Source of the DNA: Methylomonas methanica | GTDB taxonomy: Bacteria; Pseudomonadota; Gammaproteobacteria; Methylococcales; Methylomonadaceae | Assembly: GCA_001644045.1 (NCBI GenBank) | Contig: LUUF01000083.1 | Span: 1 to 64,000, forward strand | DNA length: 64,000 bases | Direction of reading: 5' to 3' | Part shown: one piece after another, positions 20,129 through 30,513 of the stretch | How the letters are laid out: each line of letters starts with the position of its first letter | Numbering within the stretch: the stretch's first letter is position 1 | The notes under the pieces: generated by a model | What the model was told of the DNA's origin: nothing | The model's database searches: none | What the model saw: only the letters and a program-made list of their open reading frames with translations | Program-made: the position numbers and the translations under genes

Positions 20129-21547
20129 ATGTTACGCAAAATACTGATCGCCAATCGCGGCGAAATTGCTGTCCGTATCATTCGGGCTTGCGCGGAAATG
20201 GGTATACGTTCAGCCGCCATCTATTCGGAAGCCGACCGCTTTGCCCTACACGTTAAAAAAGCCGACGAATCCCATTACATCGGCAGCGAGCCGCTGGCCG
20301 GCTATTTGAATATCTACGGCTTGGTGGATCTGGCCTTACGCACCGGTTGCGACGCCATTCATCCCGGCTATGGCTTTTTGTCGGAAAACGCCCAGTTCGC
20401 CAAAGCCTGTCAGGAACGCGGTTTGGTCTTTATCGGCCCTTCCGCGGAAGTAATCCAGCGCATGGGCGACAAAACCGAAGCCCGTACCGCAATGAAAGCC
20501 GCCGGCTTGCCGGTTACACCCGGCTCGGATGGCAATCTGGACAGCGTCGAGCATGCCTTGCAGGAGGCGGAACGGATAGGTTATCCAATCATGCTGAAAG
20601 CCACTTCCGGCGGCGGTGGGCGCGGCATCAGACGCTGCGACAACCCCAACGAACTGCGGCAAAATTACCAACGAGTGATTTCCGAAGCCACCAAGGCTTT
20701 CGGCAGCGCCGACGTGTTTCTGGAAAAATGCGTGGTCAACCCGATCCATATCGAGGTGCAGGTATTGGCCGACCATTTCGGCAACACCATCCATCTTTAC
20801 GAGCGCGATTGTTCGGTGCAGCGCCGCAATCAAAAACTGATCGAAATCGCGCCCTCGCCACAACTGGAAGAAGCTCAGCGCCAATACTTAGGCGGTTTGG
20901 CGGTAATGGCGGCCAAAGCGGTCGGCTACACCAATGCCGGCACTGTGGAATTTTTGCTGGACAGCAACGGCCGCTTCTATTTCATGGAAATGAATACCCG
21001 CGTACAGGTCGAACACACCATCACCGAGACCATCACCGGCGTGGACATCGTCGAGGAACAGATCCGGGTCGCGGCCGGTCTGCCGCTGCGCTTCAAACAG
21101 GAAGAAATCGTGCGTCGCGGCTATGCGATTCAATTTCGCGTCAACGCCGAAGACCCGAAAAACAATTTCCTACCCAGCTTCGGCCATATTTCCCGTTATT
21201 ACGCCCCCGGCGGCCCCGGCGTGCGCACCGATACGGCTATCTATACCGGCTACGAGATTCCGCCGTTTTACGATTCGATGTTGGCCAAAGTCATCGTCAG
21301 CGCCATTACCTGGGAAGACGCGATCAATCGCGGCGAGCGAGCGTTGAAAGACATGGGCCTGTTCGGCATCAAAACCACGATTCCGTATTATTTGAAAATT
21401 CTCGCGCATCCGGATTTTCGCCGCGGCCGCTTCAATACCGGCTTTGTCGAGGCCAATCCCGATCTGATCAATTATTCCAACAAGCCGCGACCGGAAATTC
21501 TGGCCAGCGTGCTGGCGGCCGTCGTGGCCTCTCATACCGGCCTGTAA
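20129..21547 (+). CDS. pycA: Pyruvate carboxylase subunit A (biotin carboxylase)
   Basis: ATP-dependent carboxylation of biotin, the first half-reaction of pyruvate carboxylase. The 472-residue protein opens LRKILIANRGEIAVRIIRAC and carries ATP-grasp motifs KATSGGGGRGIRRC, HIEVQVLADHFGN and the catalytic FYFMEMNTRVQVEHTITE. AccC is about 445 residues and very similar; the partner gene immediately downstream (oadA-type with a biotinyl domain) points to the two-subunit pyruvate carboxylase rather than acetyl-CoA carboxylase. It supplies oxaloacetate, the substrate of the citrate synthase encoded at 59.6 kb. Confidence 0.93.
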   Translation: MLRKILIANRGEIAVRIIRACAEMGIRSAAIYSEADRFALHVKKADESHYIGSEPLAGYLNIYGLVDLALRTGCDAIHPGYGFLSENAQFAKACQERGLVFIGPSAEVIQRMGDKTEARTAMKAAGLPVTPGSDGNLDSVEHALQEAERIGYPIMLKATSGGGGRGIRRCDNPNELRQNYQRVISEATKAFGSADVFLEKCVVNPIHIEVQVLADHFGNTIHLYERDCSVQRRNQKLIEIAPSPQLEEAQRQYLGGLAVMAAKAVGYTNAGTVEFLLDSNGRFYFMEMNTRVQVEHTITETITGVDIVEEQIRVAAGLPLRFKQEEIVRRGYAIQFRVNAEDPKNNFLPSFGHISRYYAPGGPGVRTDTAIYTGYEIPPFYDSMLAKVIVSAITWEDAINRGERALKDMGLFGIKTTIPYYLKILAHPDFRRGRFNTGFVEANPDLINYSNKPRPEILASVLAAVVASHTGL

Positions 21548-21563
21548 GCCAAAGGATACTGCA

Positions 21564-23387
21564 ATGAGTAAAGTTTACGTAACCGACGTTATCCTCCGCG
21601 ACGCCCACCAATCATTAATTGCCACCCGGATGCGCACCGAAGACATGCTGCCGGCCTGCGCGATGCTGGACAACATCGGCTATTGGTCTTTGGAATGCTG
21701 GGGCGGCGCCACCTTCGACGCCTGCCTGCGCTTCTTAAAAGAAGATCCATGGGAACGTTTGAGCAAACTGAAAGCGGCCTTACCCAATACCAAGCTGCAA
21801 ATGCTGCTGCGCGGCCAAAACCTGCTCGGCTACCGGCATTATTCCGACGATGTGGTGCGCAAGTTCGTCGAGACAGCCGCCCGCAACGGTATGGACGTGT
21901 TCCGGATCTTCGACGCGCTGAATGACATCCGCAATCTGGAAACCGCCATCGAAGCCACCAAAGCAGCCGGCAAGCACGCCCAAGGCACTATTTGCTACAC
22001 CACCAGCCCGGTGCATGATATCGCCAGCTTCATTAAACTGGGCAAAGGTTTGGCTGACTTGGGCTGCGATTCGATTGCCATCAAGGACATGGCCGGCCTG
22101 TTGACGCCCTATATAGCCGGCGAACTGATCAAGGCTCTGAAAGACGCCGTCGATCTGCCCTTGCATCTGCATTGCCATGCGACGGCCGGCTTGGCGGAAA
22201 TGTGCCAAATCAAGGCCATCGAGGCCGGCTGCGAACATGTCGATACCGCGCTGTCATCCTGGGCCGGCGGCACCAGCCATCCGCCTACCGAATCGCTGGT
22301 CACTGCCTTACGCGGCACGGATTATGATACCGGCCTGGATTTGGACAAGTTGCAAGAAGCGAATCAGTATTTTGTTGAGGTACGGAAAAAATACCGCCGT
22401 TTCGAAAGCGAATTTACCGGCATCGACACCCGGGTGCATATCTTCCAGGTACCGGGCGGTATGATCTCCAACCTAGCCAACCAGTTAAAGGAGCGCAACG
22501 CGCTGGACCGTATGGCCGAGGTGTACAGGGAAATCCCCGAAGTGCGTAAGGACCTGGGCTACCCGCCGCTGGTCACGCCGACGTCGCAAATCGTCGGCAC
22601 CCAGGCGGTGTTGAATGTATTGACCGGCAAACGCTACGAAACCATCAGCAACGAGGTAAAGCGCTACCTGCACGGTGGTTACGGCAAGGCACCGGCTCCG
22701 GTCAATCCGCAACTGCAAGCCAAGGCAGTCGGCAAGGAAGAAGTCATCGAGTGCCGCCCGGCCGACTTGCTCAAACCCGAGTTTGAGCATCTGCGCAACG
22801 AAATCGCCCATCTAGCCATGAACGACGAAGACGTGTTGAGTTTTGCGATGTTCCCGGAAATCGGCAAGCAATTTCTGGAACTGCGTTCCACCGACAATCT
22901 GGTCGCCGAACCGTTGGAATTGGAAAACGCACCGACAGCCGGCGAAGTAAAAAAAGCTCCGACCGAATTCAACGTGGCTTTGCACGGCGAGCAATACCAC
23001 GTCAAAGTCACCGGCGCCGGCCCAAAAAACCAGAGCTTGCGGCATTTTTATTTCACCGTGGACGGCATGCCGGAAGAGATTGTGATCGAAACCCTGGACG
23101 AAATCGTGCTGGACGGCGGCGCGCAAGGCGCGGTGCAAAGCGCCATCGCCAGCAAGCGCCGCCGGCCCAGCGAGCCCGGCGACGTGGTCACCAGCATGCC
23201 CTGCAATATCATCGACGTACTGGTCAAGGAAGGCCAAAAAGTCAACGCCGGTCAATCCTTGCTGGTCACCGAGGCGATGAAAATGGAAACCGAGATCACC
23301 GCACCAGTAGCCGGCATCGTCAAGGCCATTTATGTCGCAAAAGGTGACGCGGTTAACCCTAATGAAGTGTTGGTGGAAATTAATTAG
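21564..23387 (+). CDS. pycB: Pyruvate carboxylase subunit B (carboxyltransferase-biotinyl)
   Basis: A 607-residue protein: an N-terminal carboxyltransferase TIM barrel (about 1-300; VILRDAHQSLIATRM, FRIFDALNDIRN, SIAIKDMAGLLTPY, LHLHCHATAG), a middle PYC/OADA conserved domain (about 300-450) and a C-terminal biotinyl domain with the lysine motif EAMKMETEI (about residue 570). The same architecture serves the alpha subunit of Na+-pumping oxaloacetate decarboxylase, but no beta or gamma subunit is present and pycA lies 16 bases upstream, so anaplerotic pyruvate carboxylation is the better reading. Confidence 0.92.
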   Translation: MSKVYVTDVILRDAHQSLIATRMRTEDMLPACAMLDNIGYWSLECWGGATFDACLRFLKEDPWERLSKLKAALPNTKLQMLLRGQNLLGYRHYSDDVVRKFVETAARNGMDVFRIFDALNDIRNLETAIEATKAAGKHAQGTICYTTSPVHDIASFIKLGKGLADLGCDSIAIKDMAGLLTPYIAGELIKALKDAVDLPLHLHCHATAGLAEMCQIKAIEAGCEHVDTALSSWAGGTSHPPTESLVTALRGTDYDTGLDLDKLQEANQYFVEVRKKYRRFESEFTGIDTRVHIFQVPGGMISNLANQLKERNALDRMAEVYREIPEVRKDLGYPPLVTPTSQIVGTQAVLNVLTGKRYETISNEVKRYLHGGYGKAPAPVNPQLQAKAVGKEEVIECRPADLLKPEFEHLRNEIAHLAMNDEDVLSFAMFPEIGKQFLELRSTDNLVAEPLELENAPTAGEVKKAPTEFNVALHGEQYHVKVTGAGPKNQSLRHFYFTVDGMPEEIVIETLDEIVLDGGAQGAVQSAIASKRRRPSEPGDVVTSMPCNIIDVLVKEGQKVNAGQSLLVTEAMKMETEITAPVAGIVKAIYVAKGDAVNPNEVLVEIN

Positions 23388-23538
23388 CGGAAAAGACTAA
23401 AGGCGAAAGGTAAAATGGCGCGTTTGCCGTAAGGGTGGTTTTTACAAATTTGTAGCTGTTTGCTTTGGCAAATGATTTCACCGCTACAATTATGTCGGCC
23501 GCTCGTCTTTTTAGATTTTTATCTTTCGCCTGATTACT

Positions 23539-24973
<1,435 letters not shown>

Positions 24974-25364
24974 CGATATAAAACACCGGCAATCTGTTCA
25001 ATTTGCCGCTCTTATCTCGATTCAGTCCTTGAATGCCGATGGCCTGATCCAATACGATGGACAGCTGGCTGTCGTGTGTCTCGAAGCCCAATGGGATAAG
25101 CTCTTCGGCAGGTTCAAATCCCAAATACTGAGCAAAAAACCAACTGAATCTAAATACCTACAGGCAATCCCTTCCCCTTGCCAAAGAAAGGGCTTTTAAT
25201 TTTGCCACCGCCTCGCGCTCCATCCCCAGCGATACCAACTTGCTACCGCGCTTGAAATTCGATAATCGCGTTACTATCTTGCCGACACGGCGGCTGGGGC
25301 GTTTTCAACATCGATTCCCGTCATCGCCGCCGTTTGCGACAGTTTCTTTGAGCCGGAGGCCGAC
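24974..25364. other. Intergenic region downstream of tadA
   Basis: About 390 bases. A 61-codon frame on the minus strand (up to 25124) overlaps the tadA 3' end and has no ribosome-binding site, so I do not call it. I see no strong terminator after tadA and no promoter I can place for the protease gene. Confidence 0.4.
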
Positions 25365-26491
25365 ATGCAATATCCCAATTCACCCGATTTGTTCTTAAAA
25401 CGCGTTTTCGCCGTCGGCGCTGTGGCGGCAGTGCTGATACTGCTTTGGAACTGGCGGCCAGGCCCATCGGCGCCAGAGCCGGCGCAAGTCAGAACCGTGG
25501 CCGCGCGCGGCGACTTGGCGGCAGACGAAAAAAGCACTATCGAACTGTTCGAAAAATCCCGCGATTCGGTGGTTTACATCAGCACCGCCGCCTTGGTACG
25601 CAACGTTTGGACCCGCGACGTATTTTCAGTGCCTAAGGGTACCGGCTCCGGGTTTATCTGGGATGAAGCCGGCCACGTGGTAACCAACTTTCACGTCATC
25701 GCCGGCGCCAACGAAGCCACTGTGACACTGGCCGATGGCCGCGATTACAAGGCCGCGTTGGTCGGCGCCAGCCAGGTACACGATATTGCCGTGTTGAAAA
25801 TCGGCGTCGGCTTCAAACGGCCACCGCCGGTTCCTGTCGGGACCAGCCGCGATCTGAAGGTTGGGCAGAAAGTGTTCGCAATCGGGAACCCGTTCGGCCT
25901 GGACTGGACCTTGACCGGTGGTATCGTCTCCGCGCTGGACCGCTCACTGGGCGGCCAAGAGGGGCCGGCCATCGAACATTTGATCCAAACCGATGCGGCC
26001 ATTAATCCCGGCAATTCCGGCGGGCCGCTGCTGGACTCTGCCGGCCGGCTGATCGGCATTAATACCGCGATTTACAGCCCGAGCGGCGCATCGGCCGGCA
26101 TCGGTTTCGCGGTGCCGGTGGATACGGTGATGCGGGTGGTGTGCCGGAACTGATCAAGCAGGGTAAATATATTCGTCCGGCCTTAGGCATCGAAATTGAC
26201 CAACAGATGAACGAGCGGCTAGTCGAATTGACCGGCACGGCCGGCGTAGCGGTATTGCGGGTACAGCCCGGTTCGGCGGCGGATAAAGCCGGTTTACAGG
26301 GCGTTGCTATCTCGGCTGATGGCATAGTCCCCGGCGACTTCATCATCGCGATCAACGGCAAGGAAGTCGATTCGCTATCCAAACTGTTCGCCCGACTGGA
26401 CGACCAGAAGGTCGGCGATGTGGTGAAAGTCCAGGTGATCAATAACGGTCAGGCGCGGGAGGTCGAAGTGACTTTGCAGCCGGGGACTTGA
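25365..26491 (+). pseudogene. HtrA/DegS-like serine protease, frameshifted before the PDZ domain
   Basis: Frame 1 (25365-26153) encodes an N-terminal membrane anchor (about 11-29) and a complete trypsin-like domain with His 110 (TNFHVIAG), Asp 140 (HDIAVLKI) and Ser 217 (NPGNSGGP). It runs into a stop after VDTVMRVV. The next frame (to 26491) resumes with PELIKQGKYIRPALGIEI, the usual linker, and then a PDZ domain. The shift lies in the GTGGTGTG run near 26134-26146 and corresponds to loss of one base or gain of two. It could be a sequencing error or a true lesion; if true, a PDZ-less protease may still be made. The domain set is that of periplasmic stress proteases. Confidence 0.85.
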
Positions 26492-26497
26492 TTATGC

Positions 26498-26551
26498 TTA
26501 TTAACCCGGTCCCTTAAAATCGTCGCTCCCACGAACGAGGGAGCCCAGTTG
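26498..26551. repeat. Half copy of the TTATTAACCCGG inverted-repeat element
   Basis: The sequence CTTATTAACCCGGTCCCTTAA followed by ATCGTCGCTCCC and GGGAGCCCAG matches the reverse complement of the right half of the complete element at 37013-37130. The other terminus is missing. It lies just after the frameshifted protease gene. Confidence 0.7.
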
Positions 26552-26638
26552 CAAATTGGATTCGCTAAGAAGAAGTCAAACTCGCCATTTTCTTATCGGC
26601 TGGTAAGCTCGGAAATTAAAACCCACGCCTCGCCAGCC

Positions 26639-26875
26639 ATGATCATCGTCAAACCGCCCAAACTCAATCCGCGCAAATTGCCGCGCAGCAAATGGACCGC
26701 CGTTGCACCGCAAAACAGGGAAAAGCACTTCATCGTCAGTAAAGTGTTGTGGCCCGACGATCCGGCGTTGCCGTTGGAGATGATCGAACTGGAAGCGGTA
26801 CATAGTAAGCGTGTACAAGTCCTGCCGTGGCGGGCTTTGCAGGACACCAGCGTCTGGCGCCAAGGCTGGCATTGA
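26639..26875 (+). CDS. Small Trp-rich protein (TIGR02450-like family)
   Basis: About 78 residues from ATG 26639. The pattern LNPRKLPRSKWTAVAPQNRE, then KHFIVSKVLWPDD, ELEAVHSKR, LPWRALQD and WRQGWH matches a family of small Trp-rich proteins often encoded beside cryptochrome/photolyase genes, as here. The function of the family is not known. An upstream ATG at 26549 in the same frame would add 30 residues partly from repeat sequence and is less likely. It ends three bases before the next gene. Confidence 0.8.
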   Translation: MIIVKPPKLNPRKLPRSKWTAVAPQNREKHFIVSKVLWPDDPALPLEMIELEAVHSKRVQVLPWRALQDTSVWRQGWH

Positions 26876-26878
26876 GCG

Positions 26879-27157
26879 ATGAGCTACAACCTGGTCTGGT
26901 TCAAGCGCGATCTGCGCGTGCACGACCACGCGCCGTTGGTACACGCCAGCCGTAACGCGCCGGTGCGGTGCTTGTTTATTATCGAACCCAGTCTGTGGGC
27001 GGCAGACGATACAGCTACGCAACACTACCAATTTTTACGCGAAAGCCTGCTCGATCTGGATATTGCCTGGCGCAAGAAATGTGCGACGGACTGGAACGCG
27101 GTGAAATATTGCTCCGAGCGCTGCCGCCACCAACGTTTTGCGGCAGCCGCGCCATGA
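26879..27157 (+). pseudogene. N-terminal remnant of a class I photolyase/cryptochrome
   Basis: The first 60 residues (LVWFKRDLRVHDHAPLVHA, RCLFIIEPSLWA, FLRESLLDLD) are the N-terminal alpha/beta domain of a class I DNA photolyase or cryptochrome. After that the match is lost; reading the neighbouring frame gives LERGEILLRALPPP, which looks like the continuation of that domain, so a one-base loss or two-base gain occurred near 27085-27105. Only about 100 of roughly 470 codons remain, and the FAD-binding domain is absent. The stop overlaps the next start codon (ATGA). Confidence 0.75.
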
Positions 27158-28676
27158 CTATTCTGCGTCTGATTCTGGGTGACCAGCTCAATCCGCTACA
27201 TAGCTGGTTTACCGACATCGACCACAACGTGGTCTACACACTGATGGAAATCCGCCAGGAAACCGATTACGTATTGCACCATGCCCAAAAAATCATCGGT
27301 ATTTTTGCGGCGATGCGCGATTTTGCTGAGTGGTTGACAGCCCAAGGCCATCGGGTGCATTACCTGAAAATCGACGACACCGACAGTCGCTGCCCGCCAA
27401 TCTGGATGCCTTGATCGCCCACTATCAGATTCAGCGTTTTGAGTACCAATTGCCGGACGAATGGCGGCTGGATCAGCAGTTGCAGCACTATTGCCAAAAC
27501 CTGACTATCCCTAGCCAAGCTTGCGATAGCGAACATTTCTATACGCAACGCGACGAAGTTGCCCTGTTGTTTGGGACACAACCGCATTGGTTGATGGAAA
27601 AGTTTTACCGGCGGATGCGCGTTAAACATGGCGTATTGCTGGACGACAATCAACGACCGCTGAGCGGGCAATGGAATTACGACCACGATAACCGTAAGGC
27701 CTGGCCCGGCGCGCCGGCGGTGCCTTACGACAAGCGGCCGCGCCACGATCATTCGACGCTCTGGCAAAGCATAGTTGCAGCGGGCGTGAACAGTTTCGGC
27801 GCGGCCGACGCCGACGATTTTCGCTGGCCGCTGAATCGCACTGAAGCCTTGTTGCAACTCGATGCATTTATCGCCGACGGCTTGCCGCATTTCGGCGATT
27901 TTCAGGACGCGATGAGCCGGCGCAACTGGCAGCTGTTTCATTCGCTGCTGTCGTTTGCGCTGAATACCAAGATGCTCAATCCCCGCGAAGTGGTCGGACG
28001 AGCCGAAGCCGCGTATCGTCAGGGCCAAGCGCCGCTGCCGGCCTGCGAGGGCTTCATCCGCCAGATCATCGGCTGGCGCGAGTATGTGCGCGGCGTTTAT
28101 TGGGCAAAAATGCCGGACTATGTGCACCTTAACCATTTCCAGCACAGGCAGCCGCTGCCGTCCTGGTTCTGGACCGGCGAAACCCGAATGAACTGCCTGG
28201 CAGCCTGCATCGGCCAGTCGCTGCAATACGCCTATGCCCATCACATCCAACGCCTGATGGTGATCGGTAATTTCGCGCTATTGGCCGGCCTGGAACCCGA
28301 GGCGGTACACCGCTGGTATCTGGGCGTATATATCGATGCCTTCGAATGGGTGGAATTGCCGAACACGCTGGGCATGAGCCAGTTCGCCGACGGCGGCCTG
28401 CTGGCTACCAAACCCTACGTGTCCAGCGCCGCCTACATCGATCGGATGGGCGACTACTGCAAGGGCTGCCATTACGACAAAAAGGCCCGCACAGGCGAGC
28501 GAGCCTGCCCGTTCAACGCACTGTATTGGGATTTTTTCATTCGCCATCGCGACAAGCTGAACCGTAACCCACGGCTGAGCATGATTTATCGCAACCTGGA
28601 CCGGTTTGCGCCAGCGGAGCGCGATGCTATTGTTCGCCGCGCGGAAGCGGTTTTAGCGGATTTGGATAGGCTTTGA
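27154..28676 (+). pseudogene. Iron-sulfur cryptochrome/(6-4) photolyase family protein, single frameshift
   Basis: The gene starts MTILRLILGDQLNPLHSWF, the typical opening of the FeS-containing bacterial cryptochrome/(6-4) photolyase group. Reading stops at 27414 after KIDDTDSRC; the frame ending at 28676 continues with RQSLPANLDALIAHYQIQ and then runs intact to the end. It includes the FAD-binding region (WREYVRGVYWAKMP, WTGETRMNCL, NFALLAGLEP) and the Cys cluster YCKGCHYD...ACPFNALYWDF that holds a 4Fe-4S cluster. The shift near 27383-27390 equals one lost base. Everything else is intact, so a sequencing error is a real alternative. Confidence 0.88.
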
Positions 28677-28739
28677 GGGGCTTGGCTGTAGCCGATTCCG
28701 ATCAGCGATTCATGGCTATAGCTATGATATTTAGAGAGC

Positions 28740-28806
28740 CTCCGAAAGCTGAAAGATCTCCTTCTCTCTCGCACCCGGAGGGCGTAAAGAGAAGGCAGGG
28801 ATGAGT
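28740..28806. repeat. Intergenic palindromic repeat (CTTCTCT/AGAGAAG type)
   Basis: CCTTCTCT at 28760-28767 pairs with AGAGAAGG at 28788-28795 around GCACCCGGAGGGCG, followed by CAGGGATGAG. It is a diverged member of the CCTCTCC/GGAGAGG intergenic repeats seen at 60958-61074 and 62872-63003. Confidence 0.5.
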
Positions 28807-28896
28807 GTATAAAAACCGTCTATTTGTGTCCAAATTCGCTGCGTTGATCAAACCTGCCAGAAACTGTTTTTACAAACTTACCGAATACTTGGAAAG

Positions 28897-29469
28897 ATGA
28901 ATTTAACCATTAAACCTGCAAATCCGCAGGGAAAGGGCGCGGTCGCGATACTGGATAGCTTGCTGCAAGCCAAGAAGCAACTGGTCGCCCCGGCTAAGAA
29001 CATCCGACAAATCAGTAGCGACTTGTTTACTTCGCTGTTCGTTTTAAACAGCCAGATTCGCTTCAAGCCGACTGCCGGGCAAACATATTGGCTGTATTTC
29101 AAAGACGCACAGTACCGGCTGTCGCTGATCGCGCCGGAACAATGGCCGCAGACTCAATCCGGGCGCTTCATCGGCGCTTGCGAGTTGCAATCTGATTTAA
29201 CCTGGACCTTGGATTTATCCGACGATTGCGCGAGTGATCGCGGTTTTATCCAAGAGATTGCGAGTCGCCGCCGGCAACTGGAAGAAAAACTACAACAGGC
29301 CGAAAAAATAGACGATGTATTGCCGGTATACCTGGAAACTCTGCCGTACTACTCCCGGGTACTGGCTTCGGCGTTGGCCTATTCGCTGAAGCAATCCCTG
29401 CAAAAATCGGGTATTTCGGGCTTGAGTTTTCGGCAAGCCGAAAAACGACTTATAAACTCAATAGATTAA
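28897..29469 (+). CDS. Unknown cytoplasmic protein, possibly DUF2452 family
   Basis: A 190-residue protein without signal peptide or membrane segment. The first half reads LTIKPANPQGKGAVAILDSL, then ISSDLFTSLFVLNSQIRFKP, YWLYFKDAQYRLSLIAPEQW and FIGACELQSDLTWTL, which I recall as the pattern of a conserved bacterial protein of unknown function (DUF2452); that name is from memory and unchecked. The second half is helical with a charged coiled coil (about 125-150). It stands alone between the photolyase gene and convergent genes. Confidence 0.65.
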   Translation: MNLTIKPANPQGKGAVAILDSLLQAKKQLVAPAKNIRQISSDLFTSLFVLNSQIRFKPTAGQTYWLYFKDAQYRLSLIAPEQWPQTQSGRFIGACELQSDLTWTLDLSDDCASDRGFIQEIASRRRQLEEKLQQAEKIDDVLPVYLETLPYYSRVLASALAYSLKQSLQKSGISGLSFRQAEKRLINSID

Positions 29470-29634
29470 GCGACCTGGTTGAGTAGGCGATCAAATCATA
29501 AGCACCTTATTCATCAGCCCCCTTGTCTTGCCGAGTATAGTTACCACTGCGGAAACGACGGCCAAACAGATGCAGTTCGCTGTGTTCAATGCGTCCAACA
29601 AGTTTTGCTACCAGAACCGGCGAATCGATTATGG

Positions 29635-30432
29635 TCAACCCTGTCCGGCCACGCAACGGCGTAATTGGTCGCGCGCCGCCAGTCCGTGTTGCCATTCAAG
29701 ATGAATCACGGATTTACCGTCGATAACAATATCGAAGGATTGCTGGTCCGTCATGTTATCCAATAACGCTTGTATCGTCGGCACCGCCAACGCGATAGCG
29801 CCAACCTTGCCGTTTGGCGAGGCATAGTTGAAGGCGGTTACCGTTTGCGGCTGGCCGTCCGCTTGATCCAGCGTCACTTTGATGGTGCCGACCGCTTGAG
29901 GGCTGGGAATATCCGGCCCCCAAAAAGTCATCAGCGCGCCTTTATAGTCGCCATCGGGGCCGGACAAGACTAGCACGCCCTTCAGGTTGGTATAAAGCGC
30001 GCTACAACCTTCACCCGGACGCGGCGGCTGCCCGTTTTGCTGATATTGCCACATGCCATTGCCCATTGCTTTAAGCTCCGGGTCTTTGTTGAGCGCGGTA
30101 TGCAAGCGGTCATAGCCCATGGACATTGCTTCCAGCACCGAACTCATCGCGCCGATACGCGTTTGCAGCGGATCGGGGCGCGGTGCCGGTGCTTCGGCAT
30201 CTTCGCCGGATTCGTAGACGTTGTTAATATTCTCTTCGCAGACCGGCATCGCCGCGACGCCATGCGAGCCGCCCGTGATTCCCAGCTGCACTTCGCCAGG
30301 CCCCGGTCCGTTGGGACAGATATAGGAAGCCTGCGCTCCGGCCGGCAAACCGGCCATAAGCACCCAAACCACCGGCCAACAGGTATATATCCGCTGAATA
30401 ATCAGCTTGCGAATCATAGTGCTTAGGGTCAT
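29635..30432 (-). CDS. Unknown exported protein
   Basis: About 265 residues from ATG 30432, chosen because GGAG lies eight bases upstream; an in-frame ATG at 30471 lacks this. The N-terminus is basic then hydrophobic (CWPVVWVLMAGLPAGAQAS), a signal peptide. The mature part begins YICPNGPGPGEVQLGI, contains two Cys near the start and one each near the middle and end, a Pro-rich linker (EAPAPRPDPLQTRIG), and a C-terminal half of alternating strands. I recognise no domain. It lies 81 bases downstream of the MerR/TipAS regulator on the same strand and may be its cotranscribed target. Confidence 0.6.
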   Translation of the reverse strand: MTLSTMIRKLIIQRIYTCWPVVWVLMAGLPAGAQASYICPNGPGPGEVQLGITGGSHGVAAMPVCEENINNVYESGEDAEAPAPRPDPLQTRIGAMSSVLEAMSMGYDRLHTALNKDPELKAMGNGMWQYQQNGQPPRPGEGCSALYTNLKGVLVLSGPDGDYKGALMTFWGPDIPSPQAVGTIKVTLDQADGQPQTVTAFNYASPNGKVGAIALAVPTIQALLDNMTDQQSFDIVIDGKSVIHLEWQHGLAARDQLRRCVAGQG

Positions 30433-30513
30433 GACTACTCCATAAGTTAAGCGAAAACAGCGAACGGTCAACGGTATCCTGCCGGCGAAACTCGCTGGGC
30501 TACGCTGTCCCGG

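Noticed and set aside
29507-29695. Minus-strand frame downstream of the exported-protein gene that reads like protein (VLVAKLVGRIEHSELHLFGR)
   Set aside because: It overlaps the 3' end of that gene and has no ribosome-binding site; possibly a relic, but too short to call.
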